Positions 41,004-48,418 of a stretch of DNA of 64,000 nucleotides are shown in pieces. Each line of letters begins with the position of its first letter. The first letter of the stretch is position 1. The stretch comes from Clostridiaceae bacterium (lineage in GTDB: Bacteria > Bacillota > Clostridia > Oscillospirales > Butyricicoccaceae). The translations under genes and the position numbers were made by a program. The stretch is from assembly GCA_018383195.1 (NCBI GenBank), contig JAGZOP010000009.1, positions 10,242 through 74,241 on the forward strand. Reading direction: 5' to 3'. The notes beneath the pieces were generated by a model, which saw only the letters and a program-made list of their open reading frames with translations, did no database searches and was not told where the DNA came from.

Positions 41004-43037
41004 TCAGTACCCCTGATCGTCCAGCCGCCATGGACCATCTTCGCTGTCTCGAATGAAAATCAGGCTCCACGAAGTGTGGCTGTCCCCTTCCACCGTGAAG
41101 TCGCACAGCAGCACGAGCACGTTTTCGGGAGATACGTCGTGGACAGCGCCGCGTCCGTTTTGCAGATAGGAATGGCGCATGAACTGGCACCAGCCGTCAT
41201 CGTACCACAGCGCGGTCAGCGTGCGCGTGGACGCTTCGTTTGCAAAGTAGTCCCGCGCGGCCTGTTCTGCCGCTTGGATTTCGGCATCGGAAAAAGAGAT
41301 ATACGGGGTGCCTTCGGTTTCCGCCAGCTTCAGCAGTGTGTTTTGGAAATCTGCCGGAATGGAGTAACATCCCCATGTATCGTCCTGCTCGATCATGCAG
41401 AAAGATTCCTTTTCGTAAAGATGCATGCGGTAATTTTCATCCGAATAACGAATGGTCAGAGAAGGGGATTTCGAGGGGGGAACCGTGATTTCGTCCAGAA
41501 ATTGCATCTGATCTTCGTAGGATTCGACGAAGGAATCCCATGTGCTGCCAAAGAGCACGGCAAAGGGAGTGGAGTCAGCGCTGATCTGCACATAGATGGG
41601 AAATTGGGAACTGAGTTGTCCGTAATGCAGCACTTGAGACAGCAAACGGCTAGGGTCAGGAGTACGCAGACGGGACGCATCCGGTTCGTTGGGCTCCGAC
41701 TGTACCGGGGACAGCCCAACCAATTCGCGGAGCGCAGGAACCGCATCCGGTTCGTGGACGAAGTAAGAGGAGGTCCGTCCGCCTTGCTCAAAATGCACCA
41801 GCATATAGTCTGTGCCGGTCATTTCCATGGAAAGATGCTGCTGTTTTCCATCTGTACCATCCGGAAGTGTGAAGTCCAGCTGCCATTCTGAGGTGTTTTC
41901 GGCACGCATTTCTGGATTTTCTTTGGTATTTTGAATTTGGAGAAAGAGTGTTACAAACTGATGGATGGTATCCTCGCTGAGCATGGTGCGAGTCTCCATA
42001 TCGAGGGGATTGGCGAGACAGTAGCCGCTGACCGGCGGCGTTTGCCGAAGCGCGGCACACGCTTTCTGATGGGTGGTCGAACCGGTAAAGGTAAACACGG
42101 CAATCAGTCCTGCGGACACAATCAGAAGAAAAACTGCCGCAGCGCGCGTCTGTGTTTTCTTTGCGATGCGCTGTACGCGCTGACGCACACCGCTTTTGCT
42201 GTCGGTCATCGTCGTTGCATGACGGAGCAGGTCGCTTGGTCTGCCTGCCGCCATAAGACCAACAAGGGTGCGCCCATAGGACAGTCGTTCTTCTTCACCA
42301 AGCGCATGGATGGCTGCTTCATCACATGCCTGCTCACAGTCACGCCTGCTGAGAAACGCCATCACCCACACAAGCGGGTGGAACCAGTAAAGGGTGAGCA
42401 GACCGATGCGAACCATCGCCCAAAGGTGATCGTAATGACGGAAATGCATGTCCTCGTGGGCAAGAATGTGGCGCAGCTGCACCGGGTTATCGGCAGACGC
42501 TTTGGGAATATAAATGCATGGCTTGCCATGCCGCAGATGCAAACAGGGGGAGCGCAGTTCCTGCACCGTATAGACAGGCAGTTTTGCCGGAGAGATGCCA
42601 AAATACTCCTGATTTTGCGTCAATGCTTTGGAAAAATGGTGGTTTGTGATACCATACCAGACCGCAACAGCCAACGCGCCGGTCATCCAGATCAGGAGCA
42701 GCACAAGCTGCCAGTCAATGGATGCGGCAGCCTGCACAGGGGTTGGATCATCAAAGGTGAATACATGACCGGTTTGCAGGTTTTCCAATAGTGGATGTAT
42801 CGGTGCAGGCGCATGCACCCCTGCCGCATGAGGAAGATCGATGACGCTGAGCCGGCTTCGCGGCATCAAATGCAGTGCTTGTTGGATTGAAATAGGAACG
42901 CACAGGCGTAAGGCGGGCAGCAGCCACAAGGCATAGCGCAGCCGCGCCGGAATGTGCGTGCCAAGTACTGCGCGCAGGATGATTACAGTGAGAATCAGCA
43001 GGGAAGAGGTCCAGATTGTTTGGGTGAGCGCAATCAT
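41004..43037 (-). CDS. BlaR1/MecR1-type M56 membrane metallopeptidase sensor
   Basis: A 677-residue signalling protease. Four membrane segments flank an M56 peptidase domain with the zinc motif HEDMH (in LAHEDMHFRHYDH) near 192 and a downstream Glu region (REQACDEAAI-like, CEQACDEAAI). After the fourth segment (about 295) comes about 380 residues of extracytoplasmic sequence. This does not show the penicillin-binding SxxK/KTG motifs of true BlaR1, so the signal need not be a beta-lactam. It overlaps the BlaI-like gene by four bases and is expected to inactivate it by cleavage. No beta-lactamase gene is near. Confidence 0.85.
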   Translation of the reverse strand: MIALTQTIWTSSLLILTVIILRAVLGTHIPARLRYALWLLPALRLCVPISIQQALHLMPRSRLSVIDLPHAAGVHAPAPIHPLLENLQTGHVFTFDDPTPVQAAASIDWQLVLLLIWMTGALAVAVWYGITNHHFSKALTQNQEYFGISPAKLPVYTVQELRSPCLHLRHGKPCIYIPKASADNPVQLRHILAHEDMHFRHYDHLWAMVRIGLLTLYWFHPLVWVMAFLSRRDCEQACDEAAIHALGEEERLSYGRTLVGLMAAGRPSDLLRHATTMTDSKSGVRQRVQRIAKKTQTRAAAVFLLIVSAGLIAVFTFTGSTTHQKACAALRQTPPVSGYCLANPLDMETRTMLSEDTIHQFVTLFLQIQNTKENPEMRAENTSEWQLDFTLPDGTDGKQQHLSMEMTGTDYMLVHFEQGGRTSSYFVHEPDAVPALRELVGLSPVQSEPNEPDASRLRTPDPSRLLSQVLHYGQLSSQFPIYVQISADSTPFAVLFGSTWDSFVESYEDQMQFLDEITVPPSKSPSLTIRYSDENYRMHLYEKESFCMIEQDDTWGCYSIPADFQNTLLKLAETEGTPYISFSDAEIQAAEQAARDYFANEASTRTLTALWYDDGWCQFMRHSYLQNGRGAVHDVSPENVLVLLCDFTVEGDSHTSWSLIFIRDSEDGPWRLDDQGY

Positions 43038-43423
43038 TTGGAATCCTCCTTTCGTTGTTCGGCTTGGCGCAGGATATCATATAATGCGTCAATATCGTCT
43101 GCGCTGAGTGCGTTTTCATGTGCCATTGCGTCAATCAGCAGACCGACTGAGCCGTGGTACACCCGGTTAAGAAAGCTGCGTGTTTCGGCAGTGCTGACCG
43201 CTTCACGGGTAACCGAAGGGAAATACTGTTTTGCGCGGGTACCACTTTCCCAGTGCACGGCGCCCTTGGCTTCCAACCGGGACAGCATGGTGATGATGGT
43301 TGCCTTCGCCCAACCGGTTTCCGGCGCAAGCGCGTGCACAAGCTGAGTAATCGTGCGCGGGGCAGTATCCCAAAGACACTCCATGAGCTTCCACTCACTG
43401 TCGGACAAACGGATTTGCTTCAT
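43034..43423 (-). CDS. BlaI/MecI/CopY-family repressor
   Basis: A 129-residue winged-helix repressor. It opens LSDSEWKLMECLWDTAPRTITQLV; the wing region SRLEAKGAVHWESGTRAKQYFP and a helical dimerisation tail follow. BlaI proteins bind TACA/TGTA operators as dimers and are cleaved after signalling by the partner M56 protease, encoded next with a four-base overlap. Candidate operators overlap its own promoter. GGAGGGG precedes the start. Confidence 0.9.
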   Translation of the reverse strand: MKQIRLSDSEWKLMECLWDTAPRTITQLVHALAPETGWAKATIITMLSRLEAKGAVHWESGTRAKQYFPSVTREAVSTAETRSFLNRVYHGSVGLLIDAMAHENALSADDIDALYDILRQAEQRKEDSK

Positions 43424-43454
43424 GGATAACCCCTCCTTTCAAAAAGTAAAATTG

Positions 43455-43506
43455 GTCTACAGATGTCTACCTTTAAGATAACAGAAAGGTAGACGGTTGT
43501 CAACCG
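43455..43506 (-). promoter_or_regulatory. blaI-blaR1-type promoter with overlapping operators
   Basis: On the - strand TTGACA (43503-43498), 17 bases, TATCTT (43480-43475). The half-site GTCTAC occurs at 43455 and 43465 and inverted (GTAGAC) at 43489. Bases 43465-43474 and 43485-43494 form a perfect ten-base inverted repeat across the -10. The core CTACAGATGTC resembles the BlaI box TACA-N2-TGTA. CGGTT/AACCG also flanks the -35. Autorepression by the BlaI-like protein is the likely reading. Confidence 0.68.
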
Positions 43507-43538
43507 TTTACGGATGTTTTGCTACGCTTGCCGCAGAC

Positions 43539-43567
43539 TTTTCAAGAAAGGGCAGGTGTGGTACAAT
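43539..43567 (+). promoter_or_regulatory. Promoter of the acetyltransferase gene
   Basis: TTTTCA (43539-43544), 17 bases, TACAAT (43562-43567), with an extended -10 TG one base before it. Confidence 0.55.
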
Positions 43568-43621
43568 GAAGCTGAAAAAGACGAACACCGCTGAAAAACG
43601 GCGATAGAAAGGAACGTTGCC

Positions 43622-44233
43622 ATGAGCAGCAGCATTGTAATCCGCCCCGCGCTATTGGAGGATGCGGCGGCGATGCTTGAAATTTATGCTCCCTATGTAA
43701 TCGAAACGACGGTATCATCCGAATATGAGGCGCCAAGCATGGAGGAATTCTGCGGACGTATCCGCGCCTATACAGAACGCTTGCCATGGCTTGTGTGTGT
43801 GATCGACGGTCGGGTTGCAGGATACGGGTACGCCGCACCGCACCGCACCCGCGCGGCCTATCAATGGTCGGTTGAAACCTCGATTTATGTTGCGCCGGCA
43901 TTCCATCGGAGAGGGGTGGCGCGTGCGCTGTATTCGGCGCTGTTTGAATTGCTGCGGATGCAGGGATACTATAATATCTACGTCGGCATTACCTCACCCA
44001 ATGAGCGCAGCATGAAGTTCCACAAAGCAATGGGATTCATTATTTCGGGCGCCTATCAGAACAGCATGTACAAATTTGGACAGTGGCGCGATGTCCTCTG
44101 GATGGGCAAGGAATTGCGTGCGCATGATGGGGCGCCGCAGCCGACGGTGCCGTTTCCAGAGCTTGCAGATACGGCGGTTTGCGCGCGCGTCCTGAAAGAA
44201 GCGGCAGCCAAAATTCAGATTGCGCAGCCTTGA
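43622..44233 (+). CDS. GNAT acetyltransferase, phosphinothricin-acetyltransferase-like
   Basis: A 203-residue GNAT enzyme. It opens IRPALLEDAAAMLEIYAPYVIETTVSSEYEAPS, matching the PAT/YncA group that acetylates phosphinothricin, methionine sulfone or similar amino acids. The acetyl-CoA motif is FHRRGVARALYSALFELL near 97, and MGFIISGAYQNSMYKFGQWRDVLWM closes the domain. A further 35 residues at the end are not typical. GAAAGGAA precedes the ATG. Monocistronic, although the radC promoter lies in its last bases. Confidence 0.88.
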   Translation: MSSSIVIRPALLEDAAAMLEIYAPYVIETTVSSEYEAPSMEEFCGRIRAYTERLPWLVCVIDGRVAGYGYAAPHRTRAAYQWSVETSIYVAPAFHRRGVARALYSALFELLRMQGYYNIYVGITSPNERSMKFHKAMGFIISGAYQNSMYKFGQWRDVLWMGKELRAHDGAPQPTVPFPELADTAVCARVLKEAAAKIQIAQP

Positions 44234-44248
44234 AAACTATGATAAAAT
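44220..44248 (+). promoter_or_regulatory. Promoter of the radC-uvrB-uvrA run
   Basis: TTGCGC (44220-44225), 17 bases, TAAAAT (44243-44248), overlapping the acetyltransferase stop. Confidence 0.5.
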
Positions 44249-44285
44249 AGGAAAGAACATATGTTTGGTTAAACGGAGAGGACGT

Positions 44286-44984
44286 ATGAGCGAATCAATT
44301 CACCGCAACCACCGCAGCCGAATGAAAGCGCGGTTCGCTGCGCAGGGGCTGGATGGCTTGAACGATCATGAAGCATTGGAACTGCTGCTGTATTTTGCAG
44401 TGCCGCGGGTTGATACCAATCCGATTGCACACCGGCTGCTCGATACCTTCGGCAGCCTGCATGGCGTGATTGACGCATCCCCGGACGCTCTGAAGCAGGT
44501 GCAGGGGATTGGGGAGAACGCAGCGACTTTGATTGTCCTGCTGCGCGAAATGATGCGGCGCTATGCCATTGACAAGACCGAAAACGATTTGAAAGGCGCG
44601 TCGATGACCACGACAGAGAAGATCGGCAGATATCTGTCGCCATATTTTGTGGGCGTGAATGAGGAGCGGTTTGTTGCGCTTGCGACCGATATGAAGGGCA
44701 AGGTGCTCGGCGTGGAGGAACTCAGTCGCGGCACTGCCCGCGCAACCGATGTCAATATCCGCAAACTGGCGGAACTCGCGATTCGGTATCAGGCTGCAAG
44801 TGTAATTCTGGCGCATAATCATCCGGGAGGATTGGCGCTGCCCAGTCATGACGATATGCAGACCACGCGCCGGATTCGGGAGACGCTTGCCGGACTCAAC
44901 ATTGGGGTGCGTGACCATATTATCATTGCAGGGGATGATTTTATTTCAATGCGCGACAGCGGCATGATGAAATATATGGAGTAA
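44286..44984 (+). CDS. radC: RadC-family JAB-domain protein
   Basis: A 232-residue protein with a helix-hairpin-helix-like front (NDHEALELLLYFAVPR, VQGIGENAATLIVLL) and a JAB/MPN metalloprotease-like domain carrying the zinc motif ILAHNHPGG near 188. RadC was named for DNA repair but its role is unsettled; recombination or restarting functions have been proposed. Start ATG 44286 follows GGAGAGG; the reading from 44220 is rejected because it contains the promoter. uvrB follows after 36 bases with no terminator, suggesting a repair operon. Confidence 0.9.
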   Translation: MSESIHRNHRSRMKARFAAQGLDGLNDHEALELLLYFAVPRVDTNPIAHRLLDTFGSLHGVIDASPDALKQVQGIGENAATLIVLLREMMRRYAIDKTENDLKGASMTTTEKIGRYLSPYFVGVNEERFVALATDMKGKVLGVEELSRGTARATDVNIRKLAELAIRYQAASVILAHNHPGGLALPSHDDMQTTRRIRETLAGLNIGVRDHIIIAGDDFISMRDSGMMKYME

Positions 44985-45020
44985 TATCCGGCAAGCGAGT
45001 TTTTCACAAGGAGGGGTTCT

Positions 45021-47027
45021 ATGCCTGCATTTGAAGTTGTCAGCCCGTACAAAATGGCTGGAGATCAGCCAGAGGCGGTTGAAAAGCTGTCGCAGGGGTT
45101 TCTCAATGGCGTGGACGAGCAGGTGCTGCTCGGTGTGACCGGCTCTGGCAAGACATTTACCATGGCGAATATTATCGAGCGCGTACAAAAACCCACGCTC
45201 GTTTTGGCACATAACAAGACGCTTGCAGCGCAGCTTTGCACTGAACTGCGCGAGTTTTTCCCGCACAACGCGGTCGAGTATTTTGTTTCCTATTATGATT
45301 ACTATCAGCCCGAGGCATATATCGCCTCCACGGACACCTATATCGAAAAGGACAGCGCTATCAACGACGAAATCGACCGCCTGCGCCATTCGGCGACCGC
45401 CATGCTCAGCGAGCGGGAAGATGTGATTATTGTTGCGTCGGTTTCGTGCATCTACTCGCTCGGTGACCCAATTGACTACAAGGACATGGTCATTTCGCTG
45501 CGTCCGGGCATGGAAAAGAGCCGCGACGACCTCATCCGCAAGCTGATTGACATTCAGTATGAGCGCAATGATATTGCGTTTGAGCGCAACCGGTTTCGGG
45601 TGCGCGGTGATACGGTCGAGATCTGGCCGGTATATTCGGACACCGACTGTGTGCGCATCGAGTTCTTTGGGGACGAGATTGACCGCATCAGCCGGATTGA
45701 CCCGCTGAACGGCAGAGCGATTTCCGAACTGGGGCATATTGCCATTTTCCCAGCGAGCCATTACGTGACCAGCCGCGACAAGCTGGATGCGGCAATCAAA
45801 GAGCTGGAACGGGAACTGGACGAGCGGGTGGCATATTTTCATGCAAACGGCAAACTGGTCGAAGCGCAGCGCATCGCCCAGCGCACACGGTATGATATCG
45901 AGATGTTACAGGAAATCGGCTTCTGCTCGGGCATTGAAAACTACTCCCGCGTGCTTTCCGGACGTGCACCGGGCAGCACGCCCTGTACGCTGCTTGACTA
46001 TTTCCCCGAGGATTTTCTGCTGATCGTGGATGAGAGCCACGTGACCCTGCCGCAGGTGCGCGCCATGTACCACGGCGACCATGCCCGCAAGGAAAGCCTG
46101 ATTGAAAACGGATTCCGTCTGCCGAGTGCGTATGACAACCGTCCGTTGAACTTTGAGGAGTTTGACAGCAAAATCAATCAGGCGCTGTATGTGTCCGCGA
46201 CCCCTGCCGATTATGAGCGGGAGCGTGCAGGACAGATTGTGGAACAGGTCATCCGTCCGACTGGGCTGCTCGACCCGCTGATCTCGGTGCGCCCAGTTGA
46301 GGGGCAGATCGATGACCTGCTGGGCGAAATCCATGCCCGCACTCAAAAGGACGAGCGTGTGCTTGTCACCACGCTGACCAAGAAAATGGCAGAGGACTTG
46401 ACGAGCTATCTTGAGGGCGTGGGCGTCAAGGTACGGTATATGCACCATGACGTGAAAACAATGGAGCGGCAGGAACTGATTCGTGACCTGCGGCTCGGCG
46501 TATACGACGTGCTTGTCGGCATTAACCTGCTGCGTGAGGGGCTGGATTTGCCGGAAGTGTCACTAGTTGCCATTCTGGACGCGGATAAGGAGGGTTTCCT
46601 GCGCTCAGAAACCGCGCTGATTCAGACGATTGGACGTGCGGCGCGTAATGCAAAGGGCACGGTCATCATGTACGCGGACCGGATTACCCCATCGATGCAC
46701 CGCGCAATTTCAGAGACTGAGCGGCGCCGTAAATTGCAGGAAGCATTCAACGAAGCGCACGGCATCGTGCCAAAAACCATCAAAAAGAGCGTCAAGGACG
46801 TCATTGAAATCTCTAGCGAGAGCAAATTGCCGGGCGGCCGCGGCAAGGGCAAAAAGCTCTCGAGCGCCGAGACTGCGGCGGAGATTGCGCGCTTGACCCG
46901 GCAGATGAAGGAAGCCGCCAAGCTGCTGGAATTTGAACTCGCGGCAGAACTTCGCGATAAAATCAAGGCACTTGAGGACGCGCAGACTGCAAAGCAGGAC
47001 AAGCGAAAGAAGGAGTTCCTGAGATGA
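45021..47027 (+). CDS. uvrB: Excinuclease ABC subunit B
   Basis: DNA helicase-like damage verifier of nucleotide excision repair. The 668 residues show Walker A GVTGSGKTFTMAN near 38, the beta-hairpin YYDYYQPEAYIASTDTYIEKD near 92, helicase motifs DESHVTLPQ and GINLLREGLDLPEVSLV, and the C-terminal UVR motif (LTRQMKEAAKLLEFELAAELRDKI). AAGGAGG precedes the start. The stop overlaps a tiny ORF by four bases (ATGA). Confidence 0.96.
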   Translation: MPAFEVVSPYKMAGDQPEAVEKLSQGFLNGVDEQVLLGVTGSGKTFTMANIIERVQKPTLVLAHNKTLAAQLCTELREFFPHNAVEYFVSYYDYYQPEAYIASTDTYIEKDSAINDEIDRLRHSATAMLSEREDVIIVASVSCIYSLGDPIDYKDMVISLRPGMEKSRDDLIRKLIDIQYERNDIAFERNRFRVRGDTVEIWPVYSDTDCVRIEFFGDEIDRISRIDPLNGRAISELGHIAIFPASHYVTSRDKLDAAIKELERELDERVAYFHANGKLVEAQRIAQRTRYDIEMLQEIGFCSGIENYSRVLSGRAPGSTPCTLLDYFPEDFLLIVDESHVTLPQVRAMYHGDHARKESLIENGFRLPSAYDNRPLNFEEFDSKINQALYVSATPADYERERAGQIVEQVIRPTGLLDPLISVRPVEGQIDDLLGEIHARTQKDERVLVTTLTKKMAEDLTSYLEGVGVKVRYMHHDVKTMERQELIRDLRLGVYDVLVGINLLREGLDLPEVSLVAILDADKEGFLRSETALIQTIGRAARNAKGTVIMYADRITPSMHRAISETERRRKLQEAFNEAHGIVPKTIKKSVKDVIEISSESKLPGGRGKGKKLSSAETAAEIARLTRQMKEAAKLLEFELAAELRDKIKALEDAQTAKQDKRKKEFLR

Positions 47028-47098
47028 TTTGTCCGTATTGTGTCGGCTGGCCGGATATTGATTGCGCGACCGACAAAAACGGCAGCGGAGAGATTTGA
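47024..47098 (+). CDS. Tiny CxxC ORF overlapping the uvrB stop
   Basis: A 24-residue ORF with ATG overlapping the uvrB TGA (ATGA) and AAGGAG nine bases upstream. It therefore has the full translational setting of a coupled gene. The peptide opens MICPYCVGW and has a third Cys at position 14 (DIDCATDK). CPYC is the type of site seen in redox or metal-binding peptides, and the next gene encodes an Fe-S flavoprotein. It could instead be a chance ORF; I do not recognise a family. Confidence 0.4.
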   Translation: MICPYCVGWPDIDCATDKNGSGEI

Positions 47099-47137
47099 AA
47101 GAAGATATTATAAGCGCACAGGGAGAGGAGAAGCGTT

Positions 47138-47944
47138 GTGAAAATTACTGCGATGTACTGGAGCGCGACTGGCACGACCGAAAAAATCGTGACTACGGTC
47201 GCGCATGAAATTGCCGAAGGCTCGACAGGGTTTACCTCATATGATTTTACGCTTCCTGCGGCGCGAGCACATGGCAAGCGGTTTACGCCGGACGATTTGG
47301 TTGTATTCGGCACGCCGGTTTACGCCGGGCGCGTGCCCAACGTGCTGCTCAAATACCTCAGCACCGTGGAGGGCGGCGGCGCAAAGGCAGTTCCGATTGT
47401 GCTGTACGGCAACCGGAATTTCGATGACGGATTGATTGAACTGCGTGATATTCTGGAGAAAAACGGGTTTCACACCATTGCGGGCGCGGCGTTTGTGGGA
47501 GAGCATGCGTTTTCCCGCACGCTTGCCGCGGGACGTCCAGACGCGCAGGATTTGGATACGGCACGCGAATTTGGACAGAAGATTCTGAGCATGCTCAGAG
47601 AAAAGCGTTGGCACACGCCGGTGCTGGTAGAGGGCTGCACGCCGATGCGCCCTTATTATACCCCGCGCGACCGCGCAGGGAATCCGGTAAATATTCTGAA
47701 AGTGAAACCCAAAACCGACCTTGAAAAGTGTGATGGATGCGGCGTATGTGCGGACATTTGTCCGATGGGGTCGATTGAGCATGCTCACCCGGAGATCGTC
47801 AGCGGCATCTGCATTAAGTGCTGTGCCTGTGAGAAAAAGTGCCCGAAGGGCGCAAAATATTTTGATGATGCGGGATACTTATACCATAAAGAAGAACTTG
47901 AACTCGGATATGTGCGCAGAGCAGAGCCTCAGATATTTGTGTGA
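47138..47944 (+). CDS. EFR1-type flavodoxin-ferredoxin fusion
   Basis: A 268-residue electron-transfer protein. The N-terminal flavodoxin-like domain has the FMN phosphate loop in YWSATGTTEKIV near 6 and VFGTPVYAGRVPN near 55. At the C-terminus are two [4Fe-4S] motifs, CDGCGVCADICPMGS near 195 and CIKCCACEKKCPKGA near 224. EFR1 proteins are widespread in anaerobes; partners are usually unknown. GTG start with GGAGAGGAG upstream. It sits between uvrB and uvrA without separate promoters. Confidence 0.9.
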   Translation: MKITAMYWSATGTTEKIVTTVAHEIAEGSTGFTSYDFTLPAARAHGKRFTPDDLVVFGTPVYAGRVPNVLLKYLSTVEGGGAKAVPIVLYGNRNFDDGLIELRDILEKNGFHTIAGAAFVGEHAFSRTLAAGRPDAQDLDTAREFGQKILSMLREKRWHTPVLVEGCTPMRPYYTPRDRAGNPVNILKVKPKTDLEKCDGCGVCADICPMGSIEHAHPEIVSGICIKCCACEKKCPKGAKYFDDAGYLYHKEELELGYVRRAEPQIFV

Positions 47945-47985
47945 AGCCGTTTGGATGAATGAAATATTAGGAAGAAAATGAAGAT

Positions 47986-48407
47986 ATGCCGGAAATTCTG
48001 TCGGTTCGGGAGCATCCGGAGTGGGCGGCACGGGCAATCGGTTTTTTTCAAAGGCATTGGGGAACCGAAGAAAACCGTGTGATGTATGATGACTGTATTA
48101 CACATGCCCTTACAGCATCCGGTGCGCTTCCGCAGTGGTATGTGCTCTCCAAGGGAGAAGCCGTCCTTGCCGGCGCTGCATTGCTGCCCAATGATTTGAT
48201 TAGCCGGATGGATACAGCAGGATGCTGGTGGAGCACATTCGCCGGGAAGCTGGATGTATGGGATACCCTCGCCTGTATTTGAGCACCAATCATGTCGGTT
48301 TCTGTGAAAAAATGGGGTTTTCTTATTTGGGGGAAGGCTATCATCCATGGGGAGAACACTCCAGAATTTATGGCATTGATACGGGAGTGGAATCCTGCGA
48401 AGAATAG
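47986..48407 (+). pseudogene. Broken GNAT acetyltransferase gene
   Basis: Two frames together encode one GNAT-like protein. The first (47986-48282) gives an N-terminal half ending ALLPNDLISRMD and then nonsense. The second (from about 48220 to 48407) continues MLVEHIRREAGCMGYPRLYLSTNHVGFCEKMGF and GEHSRIY, the usual GNAT end. At the join (about 48210-48222) the frame shifts. Roughly 20-25 residues that normally hold strand beta4 and the acetyl-CoA loop (R-x-x-G-x-G/A) are missing. A deletion has removed the catalytic core, so the enzyme should be inactive. A ribosome site (AGGAAG) is still present. Confidence 0.75.
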
Positions 48408-48418
48408 AAAGGAAATCT

